A DNA stretch of 64,000 nucleotides from Epiperipatus broadwayi. Lineage: Eukaryota; Onychophora; Udeonychophora; Euonychophora; Peripatidae. This document shows positions 8,216-22,014 of the stretch, piece after piece. The position numbers and the translations under genes were made by a program. Each line of letters begins with the position of its first letter. The stretch's first letter is position 1. The stretch is taken from assembly GCA_028023455.1 (NCBI GenBank), contig JAQFVV010012396.1, positions 8,350,085-8,414,084 of the forward strand, in the 5' to 3' direction. The notes under the pieces are model-generated. The model was not told the origin of the DNA, made no database searches, and saw only the letters and a list, made by a program, of their open reading frames with translations.

Positions 8216-11200
8216 GAACAAAAAAGCAAAGTAAATGAATACAATTAGTAGAAGAAGAAAAAAGAAACTATTATTTTACTAATAAAAAAATATATATATA
8301 TTGTAAATATATATGCATAAATTACACAATTAAAAATTTAATTGTGAGTTAATAAAATCAAATAATTAAACACGGTTATGTTTTAATATATATGTACGAG
8401 CGCAAATTGTGTGTGCATCTGTATATCCATGATATATTTTTGTAAAGATTTAAAAAAAAAAAATTAAAATTGAATTTGTTTATTCGGAAGGAGTTTCAAA
8501 TCAATTTCTCTCCATTTTATGTGTTTGTCATCATCTTAAAGTCTGACAATAATTATTGTAACCACTCTGAAGAAATATTCTGCACCAAAGCCAAACTACT
8601 GTTGTAAATTTTTCAGGCAAACTTTTGCGGTCACTGATTAGTGTATTTGAGCAATAAAAATAAAAAAAACCCTGATAAATGCCAATAATTTGTAATTTAT
8701 CTTTTAATGCAATTATAGTATCATTTAGCATTAATTATTCATCATAAATTAACATCTCATAGTTCATCTTCATTGATATGTGAACTATCTTTTGGTATCG
8801 CCAGACTACATAGAAATTTATTTTAGTTGAAAATAAGATCAAATTAAAAAAGAAAAGAAATTATAAATTTCAAGCTTTCTGATAGATGACAGATAGAGAT
8901 AAGTAGACAGAAGAACATTTATGATCATCATTGATGTTAGTTCACAATGACTTACTACTCTACTAATACTATTTATTTTACATAAGTTTTTTTACATTAT
9001 TAAAAAGAAATTGAAATATTTATTTGAAAAATAAACTTTTGGGATTAATTTACCTTTAACAGTATTTACAATAAGCAATATTTTCAATTTAGTTTTTATA
9101 AAGATGCAGATAGATAAAAACATTGTCCAAATGTTTGTCAGGTATTTACATGTTTTAGTTTTGACTTTAAAAATGAATAAATAATTGAATGCTTAGTTGC
9201 TTGAGAGGTCAAATGACATTTAAGAAACAGAAGTGGATAATGGGCTTTATTGTATCATTTACCATTCTGCTAAACTGACATAGTGTCTTAATTTAATACC
9301 ATTTACATATAGATTTAATTAAAAATATTAAGTCAAAAAAGGGTAAAGACTTTTTAAGCAACATTTGTTAAAATAGAGTATTTTAATAGTTGTTTTACTC
9401 CTAAATATTTTCATTTACAGTTTCACTCTTAAATAATTTTGAATTATAATTATTTTTATTTTAATAGAAGGTCTATTTAATTGGAACTGTTTGTGATATT
9501 TAAAATATTTTGAAATGAATTATTGATAAATTAAAAAATAATAAATTCAATGTTATTTTAGAATATTTAAGTCTTCAATTTATTGCAATCTCAAATTTTA
9601 TTAACAAATTCTTTTAAACTCCATTAATATTGGCTTTTTTTTTTTAATTTAATGTAATAATTCATTTAATTTTTCCAAGTTCACAATTGTTATTTTTAAA
9701 AAGTAAGGTTAAGTCAAAATCTGCACAAAATCAGATATAATTAATTTGTTCACATATTCTAATATTTGAGCAGATAGATGGTTTGTTTGCATTTAAAATT
9801 AATTTTATAAATGATTTATTTATAAATTAATAATTAGAAATTTTAAAAAGGTAAAAAAAAAAGTTTTAAAAATAAGAAGAATGTATATGCAATTGTTTTT
9901 AAAAACAGATCAAATATACATTGATATGTTAAATCATACATTGACAATAGATAATTCCAAGTGATTTGTTTGTTTTTAATTTATACTAAAAAAATTAAAT
10001 ATTTTATTTCAATTACAAATATAAAAAGCATTTATAAAGAATGAGGGTATGATCAAATATCTTGATTAAATTAATCAATATTCTGCTATATGCTATTACA
10101 GAGTATGAAGTAGCACATTTCTTTGGCTTTAAATCACTTTCTTGCCATTTTCTTTAGTACGATTTCATCAGTTTTGTATTTATTTGATAGTAAAAGTTAG
10201 AACTAAAATAATATTGATTTTTTAATTCAAAATAAAATTTCAAGATGTCAGTATTGTATTAAAAAATGTTTTCCAAATGAGCTAACAAAATAATAATTTC
10301 AATTTCTCTTCACATGAGGTATTTGCAAGAGCTTTGAATTCATTCCATTGTTAGATTTCAAAAAGTGAAATATATATTCTTCATAGTCTGTTTACATAAT
10401 TATGATTATTTTTCACAAAATATTAATGTAATATTTATTTTTTAGAAGAATAATATGATTAAATTCTGATTTTATTTGAAAAAATTTAATTAAAAAAAAA
10501 AAGACAAATCAAGAGAAATCTATAATTGGCTGTGTGAAAACATATTTTTTCTCACTGCAGCACATTAATTTTTTTTATAATTTTTAAAATTATAAATAAT
10601 ATTTTAAATAGAATTTAATTAGCTTTAAGTAATCTGAACAGTAATTCATTTGGGGTTTACAGACTAAGTTAACAGGGTCTTATTGCAAGATGGGCAAACT
10701 TTGTCTGAGACTTTTAAAAGTTAAATTTGTATTTTTTGCCCTCTGCTAAAAATTTTGTAAAACTTTTCTTAATGGCTTTAAAATTCATGTCTATTTATTT
10801 TCTAATATTTTAATTTCAAAATTCAAAAAATGTAATAAAAATTGAATAATCAGTATTTCAAAGGAACTGAAACCACACAATGATGAGTAGTCACTTTATA
10901 TTCAGCAATCTCGAAATTTGTGAGAATACTTCAAGAAAATATTATGATAGTCTAAGAACGTAACTTTTTAGAAAGTTTATGATTATATTTGTATTGTAAT
11001 TGTGTAATAATTATTAAAAATCAAAAGTAAATATTACATATTTTTTTTACAGAAGTGTTTTATTTTTAAATATAAAAGAATATATTATTTTGAATATTGT
11101 TACTATAAAGATTACAGTCACAGCAAACAGCAGCCTATAAATGAGATCACTCAGCAAATTGTTATAATATTTAGCGATATTGTAAAAATTACAAAAAAAT

Positions 11201-14140
11201 GTTAAACTTTTAAAGCATAAATTGATAGATTTAGTAGTTAGTCAAAATAATTCATTCAAATTTTTAAAACAAGCATCAACTAAAAAGATCTTGTTCATTT
11301 TGTAAATTGAATCAGCTCAATCTGAAATTTGGATGACAGTCTTTTATTTTGATTTAAATCTATTTTTTAAAATAATTCCAAAAATCAAATGTGATTTTTA
11401 AAATTTATTTCATTTCTAAACAAAAATATCTTTTGAATGAGATCAAATTTATTACATTCTGATAAATAATAATGCTTTAATATCAAAATGAAAGTTGAAA
11501 GCTTAAATCTAGTGAGAACAAAGAAATCTGTCAGAATACAGAAGAGTTAAAACATTTTTGAATTTCTTACTTTAATATTTTTATTAGCAATGCTGTAATC
11601 ATCCAATAAAAAAAATGTTCTTTAAAAATCTTATATATTTCAAATTATATATATATATATATTTTAAAATTGAAATAATATTTTTAAGAATAATTTTCAT
11701 TTGTAAATATATATTTCTAATAAATAATTTAAAATTTCTGAAAACATAATAAACAATACTGGTAAATTTGATCAAATAAAAAGTTGTAAATTGAATCCAA
11801 CCTGCCACTAGAGATTCTTAAAAACAAAACGGTAACAACAACAAAAAAACTATAGTTATATGTGTGTAGTAATAAGACAGAAATTAAATTAATCACCATT
11901 TTAATTAATAACCATATGCTAAATTAAAATAGTGCTATTCTTATAAAGTGATTGCTCTTTTCACTTTCTTAATATATGCTGAAAATATTTTTGAAAAAGT
12001 TTTCATGAAAAATACTGTAAAAAATGTAATTTCTAACTCAATTTTTTGATTTATGATCACTTTTTACATTTAGTAAAAAAGATAAGTCTTTCTTATAAAT
12101 ATATTTTTAGAGATTTATTTACTTTTTTGACAGGAAAATAAGTATATGATTATCAGTAGATCTTAATTGACATATTAAATGACCAGAAGATCCTAGTATA
12201 ATACTATAAATGTAAAACAGCAATATAAAAAAACTGAATTGATTATAACAGTAAAAATCTTATTAGAATCTCAAATATAAATATTTGTAATGCCTTTATA
12301 TTACATTAGTAGAGATTTCAGATCTTACTTCTATAAAATAAATTAACTCAAATCTTTTAGTTAAGGAATAATTATCGTTAAAACTTACTGAAGGTAAAGA
12401 AGTTGAGTTATTTTAAGATATTAAATGCCTTAAAATAAAATCATTGTACTGAAAACATTAAAATAATTTCATAGGTTTTCTTTGAATTTTAAATATAACC
12501 CACTCATTGGTATAGTATAACATTGTTACATGTGAAGTAGCTCTTGAGCTTTCAGAATTATGTTGAATTTTTCAAGAATTGGCTCTATATATTGGTTTTT
12601 ATGAATAGCTTACTATGATCATTATTTATTTTTTATTAATAAACAAGCATTTTATCTCCCCATACAAAAATGTAGTTTCAATGAGAAATTTCATTCTTAA
12701 AAAGTAATATTTTTGAACTGGCATGAAAACATCACTCTAATTGGTGTAAAATAGAAAACAGAGTTAAAATTGCATTGTGTCAAAAACATCTTTTGTTGCA
12801 TTGCTTCATGATTTCCATATTATTATTATTTAAATATGTATTTAATTTTATAAAATAGGTCTCTGCTTAAGATTTTAACAATCTTTTAATCATTATACAT
12901 TGTTTTTCTCAAATGATATCTTTTTTTTAGTTACTACTCTTAACTACAACACTTTTGTTTCAGCTACTGCTTTTTATAAGTTATCATTACATTGTCATTT
13001 ACAATTTTTTGGTTTGTGAAAGTTTTATTCATATGGTGTTGTTTCCAATTCTTCATTTCCAACAAAGTTTAGGATTTCTGTTCTTACTTTTTTAAATCAC
13101 TTCTTATCTGTTTGCAAGCACTCATTTCTCTTTATTTTTCTGCTTCTCCATAACTTGATATTTTTTTATAAAAAAATATTTTCTTTGATTTAGCATTTTA
13201 CTGTTTATATCAGATTAATCCATAGCATATAAAAATGTACTTTTGATTTAATTATATGAATCTACACTTCACATCACTAATTTTTATTTTTTTTAAAAAA
13301 AAAAGTTAATGAACTGGGTTACAATTTGCACCACTTTCACATAATTGTACTTGTTTAAAAGTCTATGATATGTCTATATGCTTTTCCAAAATTATAGTCA
13401 CTCATCCACCCCCACCCCCAGCATTATCATTTAGCTATATACATATAGAAGAGAGAATTTTAAAATAATCTTTTTATATTTTTACAAAGGTTCAATTGCT
13501 ATAAATTATCACATCTTTGTTAAATGATTAAATTTTACTTTTAGCTTTTAATTTGCAACTTCATTATAGAATAGGTAATATTATTTAGAATTATAATAAA
13601 ATACCTGGGTCTATAATATGATTACTTACAGCTAGTCATAGAATAGTTATTTGCATACATACCAAACTTTGGATTTTTAGGAACAAGGTATTTTATACAA
13701 AAAATAAAACTATCTTTCAAAAAATAACTTTTTTAAAAAAAATTGTAACCTTTATTGAGGTCTGCACTCTAGGTGACTATCAGCTTTGCCCATAATATTT
13801 TGATATATTTCACAACAAATTAGAAAAAAAAATTCTGTACATTGAAACTTATATTTTTTTGTTTAGCTTTAAAGCACATCACAAAAATCATCCAACTTTT
13901 AAAAACTTTCCTCTTAAATTTTAATTATATTACACAAGTTTTTCAACGTTTTTATTCCAGAAATTGTTTTCCCAAAGTTGAATGGTTAAATTATTTTTAA
14001 TCTGGAAAAATTCCAAAAGGCTAGGAAACTAAGAATGGTTCTACATTTGTATTTGAATCTTCATATTTTTTTCTATTTTTTAAATATTAAAAATAACAAA
14101 TGTCTTGAAATTAATAAATTTGTAAATAAGAATTTCTGTC
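8216..14140. other. Long AT-rich stretch, no gene seen
   Basis: About 6 kb of A/T tracts with no ORF of interest. The short ORF at 11599-11808 is low-complexity Ile/Tyr/Lys coding from AT repeats. No clear transposon terminus was recognised. Confidence 0.55.
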
Positions 14141-14266
14141 AGACCAGCGGTGTTGGTCTAGTAGTTACATCTGATGGGCACTGGGGGTGAGAAATAAGAA
14201 AGCCATACCACAATTATTAACAATAAATGACAGTGCTCTTATAGGTTCAGAGATGATAAATACTAT

Positions 14267-16520
14267 TTGGCAGCATTTTCAAACAAGGCTTCAATTGGAA
14301 AGAGTGAGGACATCAGTGAGACCATATATCATGATCTGGACAGTTCTCATGATATAACTTTGGAGAAGACACAATTTAAGATTAGGAGTCCCAGAAAGAA
14401 TTTATCCAGGGGCACATGGAATACCAAAATTCATCCTCCTTCATTTGGAAAGATTCTCAGCACCCATAATCAAAGCTATGATTGACCACCTCACTCAGAG
14501 TTATAGGGAGATCAAAAACCTATACCCAATAACCCTTGTTTCATTTTTAAAAAAGAAAGAGGGAGCCTCTGATCTAAACAACCTAAGGTCCATTTCAATG
14601 ATCTCCCTAATAAAAATAATTGAGCAGATCAAAGATCAAACACAAAACAAAATCCTCAACTTTATTCCTAATGATCAATATGCTAAGAAAGAGGAGTCAT
14701 CAATTAATGTCATCTGCCAAATGAAACTCCTTCTAGATTACATTAGGGCCAAAAGAATGTCCAAGCCGATCACCATCCAACTAAATATTGAGGTGGCTTT
14801 CAACTCCATCAGACCAAACATCCTGATAGACATCCTCCAAGAATATGAAATGCCTAGGGTCTACCTTAAAATAATTGCCAACCTACTAACAAATAGATCC
14901 ATATTTATCATGATGAATGGCAAAGTTGCCTCTGGGTTTGATCCTTTCATCTTGATTCCTCAGGGATCTCCACTCAGTGTGCTATTATTTATAGCATATA
15001 TCAATCCACTGCTGAGAGATATTGGAAGGTCACTTCCAGGAGTATAGGTGCCTGCCATCATATAGGAGATAAGGCACATCAGTTATATAGACAATGTATT
15101 TGTCTTTCTCCCTTCCAGCAAGTATATACTCAAATTAGAAGAAATTTTTATACAATTATACCAACAATTTTAAATTAAAATTTAATATGACAACATCAGA
15201 CATGTGGAAATTGCTGAATGGAAAGAGAATAAAATCAAATTTCATGGCAAATCCACAAAAAAATTTAGGTTTTGACTTTTACAAATCAAATGGATTGATG
15301 AGACACCAAATTGAAGAATCACTACTAAGCATAATACAATGGACAATCATTTCATTTACTGGGCTATATATCTCATTACAAGATAAGGTCACACTACTCA
15401 ACTTGTTGGTGTTCCCAAAAATCACCCATTTTCTGGCTGGGATATGCCCATCCAGAAAATTTGTTCAAAAAGTAAATGCCTTTTGTACTAAACTGTTTTG
15501 GGGATGAAAGGTCACCGCTATCAGTCTCTGAACATTACAAACACCAAGAAGACTTAATGGCCTTTTGCTCCATTCTATTAAAACACTAATTATGCAAAAT
15601 AACTATAACTCACTATTTAGTATAATAGACAAATACCTAACCATATCACTCAAAAAAAAATCCCCCCTACAGACTGGCCCCCACCAGATAATAACAAATG
15701 GATTAGTTCTTTATATACAAATATTCAAAAGGTAATTGACATAAAAGAAAACCCAATCACAATAAAATATAATACTGGACAGCACATAAATTACTAAATG
15801 GAGAAAAATGCATAATCGGCGGAAAATTGGATATTACCAATTAGCAACTGATATATAACTTTCATTGTTGGTTCATTGAACCAAAATACCAAGACTTTAT
15901 AATCAAATATCATCTGGATTCCCTTTCCTCTAATGCCTACCTTGCACACCAAAGAAATATAATGAAGATAGACCCTATATGCCAGATGTGCAGCAGGTAA
16001 GAGGAGTCCATTGATCACATATTTATAAGATATAATAAATTAAATTACCATAGAACACTTTCTCTCAAGATGGATAAACAACCCATTTGAACAATTTATA
16101 CACATTAAACAATGCATCAAACAAAGCGTTTATGCAGAAATAAGGCTTACAATCTTCATGTTCTTCGTATTATGGTGTATACGATGTAAAATCACTATTG
16201 AAAAATTGGTAGATCCACAGGCAATGGAACTAACGAAAATCATTGAAAAAATCAAACAAAGAGATAATTTAATAACTCCAGATTATTTGGTAAACGCCAC
16301 TTGGAGAAACTTCAAATAAAGAAGACGATCACTAAATCTACAGAATCGAACTGCTGGAGAAACAACTACATACATAGAAGTAAATACGTTAAAGCTGAAT
16401 GATTTATATCTAAAACCGTAATGTAACAAAATAAACAATCTATATTATACTGCAATAGTATGTAATAGCAAAATGTAGGTTTGTATTGCATAATAAATTT
16501 TTCTTAATAAAAAAAAAAAA
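14267..16520 (+). pseudogene. Dead L1/Tx1-like non-LTR retrotransposon, 5' truncated, with A-tail
   Basis: Broken frames on the plus strand keep RT landmarks in order. 14445-15047 encodes DLNNLRSISMISLIKIIEQ (motif 1), QLNIEVAFNSI (motif A, catalytic Asp lost) and IPQGSPLSVLLFIAYI (motif B). Motif C lies just after the stop, at about 15081-15098, as SYIDNVF where Y-x-D-D is expected. 15187-15507 matches the region after the RT, ISLQDKVTLLNLLVFPKI through to FCTKLFWG, typical of L1/Tx1 elements. Near 15973 CQMC then H is the remnant of the C-terminal Cys/His motif. A run of 12 A at 16509-16520 marks the 3' end. Both catalytic positions are mutated and several stops and frameshifts are present, so it is inactive. 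The clade is judged by eye. Confidence 0.8.
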
Positions 16521-17597
16521 GTACATTTGCTAACGATGGAAAAAAAGTTTTTTTTTCCTTTCAAATTTCATACCATTCAAAGTTGACTACAAATGTAGCA
16601 AAAAAAAAATCATCTGAACTTAGAATAGTTTATTCTCTCATCCAAATGACATAATATGATAAAATTATTACCTGAAGTGTGTAAAATTATAATTTTTTTA
16701 ATTTATAAAACTCTATAATTTATTAATGAGTAGCTTAAAATGACTTCATTATTTGGTTTTGATATATATATATATATTCTTAAATTATCTTTGTTTATAG
16801 CTAATTTGCTTAGCTTTTTCCAATGTTTAGAATATACCCAAGCTTCAAATGATGTGTAATTATACTCTTTAAAATATTTTAAACATTATTTACAATTATA
16901 TTACTTTCTATTTCAAAATATGATAGTAATGCAGTCTTAAGCAATTATATTTTATTTTATACAAATTGAATATCCTTATGCTTGTTAAATTATTCAAACT
17001 ACTTGATTCTCTGAACTATTCTTGGTATGAGTTTATTTCACTCATCAACAATCTATTTATTGTAATTCCATTTTATATTTATATGTCCTAGAAAATAAAT
17101 ACAATAGCTAGTAAAATATTTCAAATATGGCATGGCTATCACCACAGCAAAGAAGTATCAAATGGTAAAGTAATAGGGCAAAACAACCTTTAAATAGCAT
17201 GCTGTAGTACAAAGACTTCAATTTCTTATTATCCTCTCATAAAGGAATGATGAAAGAAAAGGGCTTGACAACTGCAAGTTGGTGAAAGTTTGGACAGCTT
17301 TTCATTCTTGACGTATTCTCTAGATAAAAATAGCAGGATAAACAGTCACTGATCAATATTGAATAGTTAATTAGTTTGATTATAAGCAGGATTGGAACTT
17401 ACAAAAAAAAGGAATCCAAATCATGAGATTGACAAGAGGGATGCTATCACTATAAATGATATATCATTGAGGATTTCATATACACAATGAATTAGAGATA
17501 AAAGAGTTCTTAAATTTGAAAAAAATTGCTTGATTATATATATATTTCTATAATGTTCCATTTATACACACCCAGACACACACACATAATATATTTA
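16521..17597. other. AT-rich DNA, no gene seen
   Basis: Short (TA)n at about 16763-16776 and a CACA run at about 17566-17585; otherwise nothing recognised. Confidence 0.5.
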
Positions 17598-18510
17598 TCA
17601 TTATTTTCAACCATTATAAATCCACTGCAGGATGAAAGTCTTTCCAAGTTTAATCCAGTTTTGCCCAACTTCTAGCAACTCTTTTCCACATCACACCAGC
17701 AAACTTCCTTATGTCATCCATTCATCTCAGATGTGGCCTCTTTCTAAGACTTTTAGAATCTCTTGGGATCCAATGTAAGATTTTAACTCTCTGTCTATTA
17801 TCATCTCTTCTAGCAATGTGTCCAACTCAGCTTCACTTCAATTTCTTAATTCTCTTAGTGTTGTCACTAATACCTGTTTGTTCTCTTACCCATGTATTTC
17901 ATTTTCAATTTTTTCTTGTCACTCCTAATATACACCTCTCCATATTTTATTGAATGGTCTGAAGTCTTTGTATTGCTCTTCTGTTAAGTATCCACATCTC
18001 ATATCTATACATAAGAACTGATAAAACACGTTTATTTAAAACCTTACTTTTCAAACATGCAGAAGTATTTTCTTTTAATATTGCTATTTTTATCAAAAGC
18101 ACCCCATCAAAGTTTAATTCTATGATTAATTTTATTCATTGTGTTTCTATTTGTATTAATTATTTGATGAAGACATTTATAATTGTTACTTCTTTTAATT
18201 CATTATTATCCATCTTTATTTTCTTCTTTTGAATAATATTGAACATTAATTTTTTTAGTATTTATTTTTAGTCCAACTTTTTTATTTTCATCTGATAAAT
18301 TTGCATATTTCCTAAAGTTCTGAAACCTTTTTTGCAAAAAAAAATTACATCATCTGCAAAACATAGATAGCTTAAATAATCTCCATTTATTTTTTAGCCA
18401 TTAGTTTCACATTTTAATTAACAAAATACTTTTTTTTAAAACTGCTGTGAAAAATTTTGGAGTTATAGAGTCACCCTGTTGCACATTCTTCTCATTGTTA
18501 ATTTTTTTAA
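17598..18510 (-). pseudogene. RTE-like LINE 3' end, copy 1 (RT motif C to C-terminus)
   Basis: Minus-strand translation gives NGDYLSYLCFADDVIFF (the FADD catalytic motif, around 18350-18361), then KVGLKINTKKTN, then WSWVGHIARRDDNRQRV, then WIPRD and LRWMDDIRKFAGVMW near 17630-17760. This order is characteristic of RTE-type elements. Stops and frameshifts occur throughout. The 3' end near 17598 (minus-strand ATGGTTGAAAATAATGA) is shared with three other copies in the window, so this is a dispersed, 5'-truncated family. Confidence 0.85.
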
Positions 18511-18651
18511 GATAACAATGACAATATCCTAGATCAATACTCTAACCAACTGAGTTATTCCAACCAATTGAGAATTATGGTTCAACCAGAACATAATGTA
18601 ATTTTGTTCCATTATACTATTTTTATTGTTGTAGTTATTGTTGGTGTTGTT

Positions 18652-18718
18652 GTTACTACTACTACTACTGCCACCACCACTACTACCATCACCACCACCA
18701 CCACTACTACTACTACTT

Positions 18719-18775
<57 letters not shown>

Positions 18776-18793
18776 GTACTAGTACTACTACTG
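18652..18793. repeat. (ACT)n trinucleotide microsatellite
   Basis: Mostly ACT repeats with ACC and AGT interruptions. It produces spurious poly-Thr and poly-Leu frames. Confidence 0.97.
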
Positions 18794-19020
18794 TTGTTGT
18801 TATTATTATTTGTTTGTTGTTTAATGCATGTTTTTTATAGTGACTAATTATAACTTTTTGTTTTTATAATTGTTCCATCTTTCTTTCTTATTGCAGAAAT
18901 AAAGTTTCTACCAATTCCAAAATGTTTATTTTCTTCAATAGCTTTCCTTTCTAAATCACAATTTTATATGCTATTATTAAGTAATAGCTCTTCTCTATAA
19001 GATGTTATTAGACATATATA

Positions 19021-19092
19021 TATATAAATGACATATTTTGCAGATTCATCCATGTTAACATGGATGAACCTGCAAAATATGTCATTTATATA
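19021..19092. repeat. 72 bp palindrome with one mismatch
   Basis: The 36 bp arms meet at 19056/19057 in CCATGTTAACATGG with no spacer. Outer ends are TATATAAATGACATA and its complement. It is MITE-like or a small cruciform-forming repeat. Confidence 0.9.
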
Positions 19093-19964
19093 TGCAACCC
19101 ATGAAAATCTTCATTTCAACATATATATACTCTTGACAAAGTGAAGAGAGAAAAAATAACATCACCGTTGGTTCATTCTTTTACTTATAGTGCAACTAAT
19201 AATTATTACATATAAAAATGCTTTCCTGAAATATGCTTTGTATGTATAAATAATGAGTGAGAGTGGAAAAAAATCCATGCGCAGACAATTCTTATTCCTC
19301 TTTTAGTTTTCTTTGTTGGAAGTTAACCCAAAATTTTGCTCATTAGTTAAGTTACCCAAATCACTGGTCTAATTAACGTCTGTCATATGATTCATAATTA
19401 GAAAATGTTAATAAATTTGAACAAACATAAAGTTATTTAAAAAAAAGAAATTAAAATGAAACATAGAGTAAACAAATATAAAATTGACTGCACAAAATTA
19501 AGATGTATAATGAATTTAAAATAAAGAGGATGGAAATTTTTGCAAAATACTATGTTGATTCAGAAGAAAGTTGCAAAATAAAAAATATCTAGTTTCCATA
19601 TCAGAATATGGGACTTCTGTAAATATATGTAGAAATTTAATAGAAATGAAATTATAAAATGATTTATTCCTTTACAATGTATTGTAAAATTATTGTAAAT
19701 CAATGTATTTTAATAAAAAAATTACTATTGCATTTTTAATTTTTAAAAAATCTATTATAAAGAATTTGAATTGCCAACAATGCAAAATTATTGCACCTAA
19801 CATTTATGTGGATTTTTAAAAACCCTTTTGCTACATATATATATAATATTCAGATATAAATATATTGTTTATACTAAACTTAATGTAATTAGAAGAGACT
19901 TGAAGTCAGACTTTCAAGCTCCCTACAGCTATGCACTTCATCTTATACAATGGATACATGTTAA

Positions 19965-20036
19965 AATCACTAATGACCTCCAACATCCATATTTTGTGCT
20001 GAACCAGCACTCATCAGTTGGTCCAGATTACCATCT
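19965..20036 (-). ncRNA. Hammerhead-like motif (HHR-A copy 5)
   Basis: CUGAUGA is at 20017-20011 on the minus strand with perfect stem II GUGCUG/CAGCAC. The second core strand reads CAAA rather than GAAA. Proximal helix I ACCAA/UUGG is kept. Probably inactive for want of G12. Confidence 0.6.
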
Positions 20037-20126
20037 TCCACACATATATACAATCAGTGCTTGCCCATTAAAGTTTGAAGATTTACTATCTTAATATAAA
20101 CTGAGCATTGATTGTATATATGTGTG

Positions 20127-20197
20127 GGAAATAGTGATCTGAACCAACTGATGAGTGCTGATTTAGCATGAAATTCATATATTGGAGACCAGTTATC
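20127..20197 (+). ncRNA. Hammerhead ribozyme (HHR-A copy 6), intact catalytic core
   Basis: CUGAUGA is at 20148-20154, stem II is GUGCU/AGCAU with a 5-base loop, and GAAA is at 20170-20173. Helix III is two pairs (AU/AU) around the tetraloop UCAU. The UA cleavage dinucleotide ends at A20181 and UUGG at 20182-20185 pairs with CCAA just before the core. All invariant core positions are present. The distal part of helix I is weaker than in copy 7. Confidence 0.75.
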
Positions 20198-20284
20198 TTT
20201 TTCATATGTATGTGGTCATGTGTATGGGTTGTATAAGATGAAGTGCATAGCTTTAGGGGGCTTGAAAGTCTGAGTTAAAGTTTC

Positions 20285-20290
<6 letters not shown>

Positions 20291-20323
<33 letters not shown>

Positions 20324-20330
20324 CAAATAG

Positions 20331-20371
<41 letters not shown>

Positions 20372-20381
20372 CTATTTGGTC
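20291..20381. repeat. Two (TA)n tracts with inverted flanks
   Basis: TA runs at 20291-20320 and 20335-20368 surround a short spacer. GACCAAATAG (20321) is inverted as CTATTTGGTC (20372). Confidence 0.9.
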
Positions 20382-21696
20382 TGTATTACATACCAAATAA
20401 GCAAGCATCACATAACTCTTCCTACTTACTTTCAACATTTGCATAGTAAACAATAGTTTTGCTCTATTTACTCCATTATAGAACCATCCCTTACAGCCTG
20501 AATAATCAATGGATACTTATTACTAGTGCTCTATCCAAATTTAAGACTGGTTTGGAAAAATATTATGGTGTTATTAGTATTAAAATGACTGGTCGATGCA
20601 TGGGTGCAAATCTAATGCTCTTCATTGAAGAAGACTAATGAGAGAAACTAATTTGAGGATTTTAATATAGCACTGCTATCTAGTGCTAATTAATTACTTA
20701 TGCTTACAATAAATTATTGTGAATTGCAGAAAATAGAATGAATTAGTCATCCTAGTACAGTTGTTAAAAAAAACAGTCATAAGATGCTTTGCTTAAATAT
20801 ATATATATATATCAATGCTAACACTAATTGGGGTAGTAAATAAAAAAACATAACCATGCTAGACCCAGAATTCAGTCTAACTTCAAGTCTTATAGTTTAT
20901 AATTGTTAGCAATGACTTTTTCTAGTTTGTCTAAGATTATATAACGTATATTCAAATAACGGCAAACTAGTGCAAAATTTAAATTAATTGAGATTAAAAC
21001 TTTGCTTTAAGCAGTCTAAGTTTAAACTATAATGGTAGAATAAATAATTACTTCCTTTGGCTATTTTATAAACCCATTTCTCCCATTAATTATCATATAT
21101 AGAAAATAACTATACTAATACTAATTGAGTGTTTGTTGCCTTGGCAACAGATTGCCAATAGACTAAGAGTTTATTTAAACGTTAGTTGTTGTAATATCAT
21201 TGAAATTCGATTAGCTGTTGGGGATATGATTTATTGTTTTAAAAATAATGAATAGTAGTTTATTTAAAAGTTTGTAAAAACAACTGATTATTAATATACC
21301 TTGAAACAATTTAGGATGACTGTTGAATGGAGTTTATTTAAAAGTTCTACTTAATCTCAATGTATTTTAGTCATTGTTTTCATTCATTGTCCATTTAAAG
21401 ATCTTAAATTAGGATTGTAAGTGCTTTTTTTATCTAATTAAATATTACGTTGATAACCGATTTCTGATATTTCATTCATTTATTCAAGCATTGGCTTAAT
21501 GGTATAATTTATTCATGATAACCAGTTAGCTGTTGGCATTTAAGATGTTTACAATTATCATAAACTATTTTTTTAATATACAAATTATTAGCTTGAATTG
21601 TATAAAGGAAACAAAAGTGACGCTAGATATGATAAATCTAACATATGTCTCTAAAGAATGCTAGTAGCTAGAACCTAGTTTAGGATTTGGACGTAA
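20382..21696. other. AT-rich DNA, no gene seen
   Basis: A slightly GC-richer patch lies at about 20,460-20,660 without a recognisable feature. A short (TA)n occurs at about 20,798-20,812. Confidence 0.5.
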
Positions 21697-22014
21697 CTCT
21701 ACTACAGGGGTCCCCAACCTATGCCCGCACCATGGTGCCCGCAGACCATTTTACGTGTGCCTGCACTATCTGAACATGTTAAAAAATTATTTATCTGATA
21801 CAAACAAATTTAATTTTTAAGATTTCTTATAAATTATTGTATTATATTGTAATCAAATTGTAGGTCATTCTATACTTTTACAGCATAAAAGGGTCTGTCA
21901 TTAACAATATTCAACTATAAATTTACATTGAAAAAATAAATGGTGCCCGCCACCTGGCCAATATTATAAAATGTGCTCTTAAGTGCAAAAAGGTTGGGGA
22001 CCACTGCTCTACTA
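21697..22014 (+). mobile_element. hAT MITE copy 1 with 8 bp target duplication
   Basis: The element spans 21705-22006 (302 bp). Its termini are CAGGGGTCCCCAACCT and AGGTTGGGGACCACTG, imperfect inverted repeats. CTCTACTA directly flanks it at 21697-21704 and 22007-22014. An 8 bp duplication and CAGxGGTxxCCAACC ends define the hAT superfamily. No transposase frame, so it is non-autonomous. Subterminal GGTGCCCGC repeats are present. Confidence 0.95.

Larger units (their letters stand above)
19887..20290. repeat. Inverted pair of partial HHR-A units
   Basis: A minus-strand copy (19887-20066) meets a plus-strand copy (20067-20290). The ends match as inverted sequences (TTAGAAGAGACTT against its diverged complement at 20290, and CAGACTTTCAAGC likewise). 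Each half has a hammerhead core. The B box is decayed here. Confidence 0.85.

Noticed and set aside
14147-14200. tRNA-like A-box region (TGGTCTAGTAGTTA) just upstream of the LINE
   Set aside because: No cloverleaf could be closed and the B box is poor; may be a worn SINE head.
18527-18560. Minus-strand AACTCAGTTGGTTAGAG, a strong tRNA D-arm match
   Set aside because: Only the 5' half is present with no B box; a tRNA fragment at most.
18568-18847. Poly-Thr and poly-Leu frames
   Set aside because: They are translations of the (ACT)n microsatellite.
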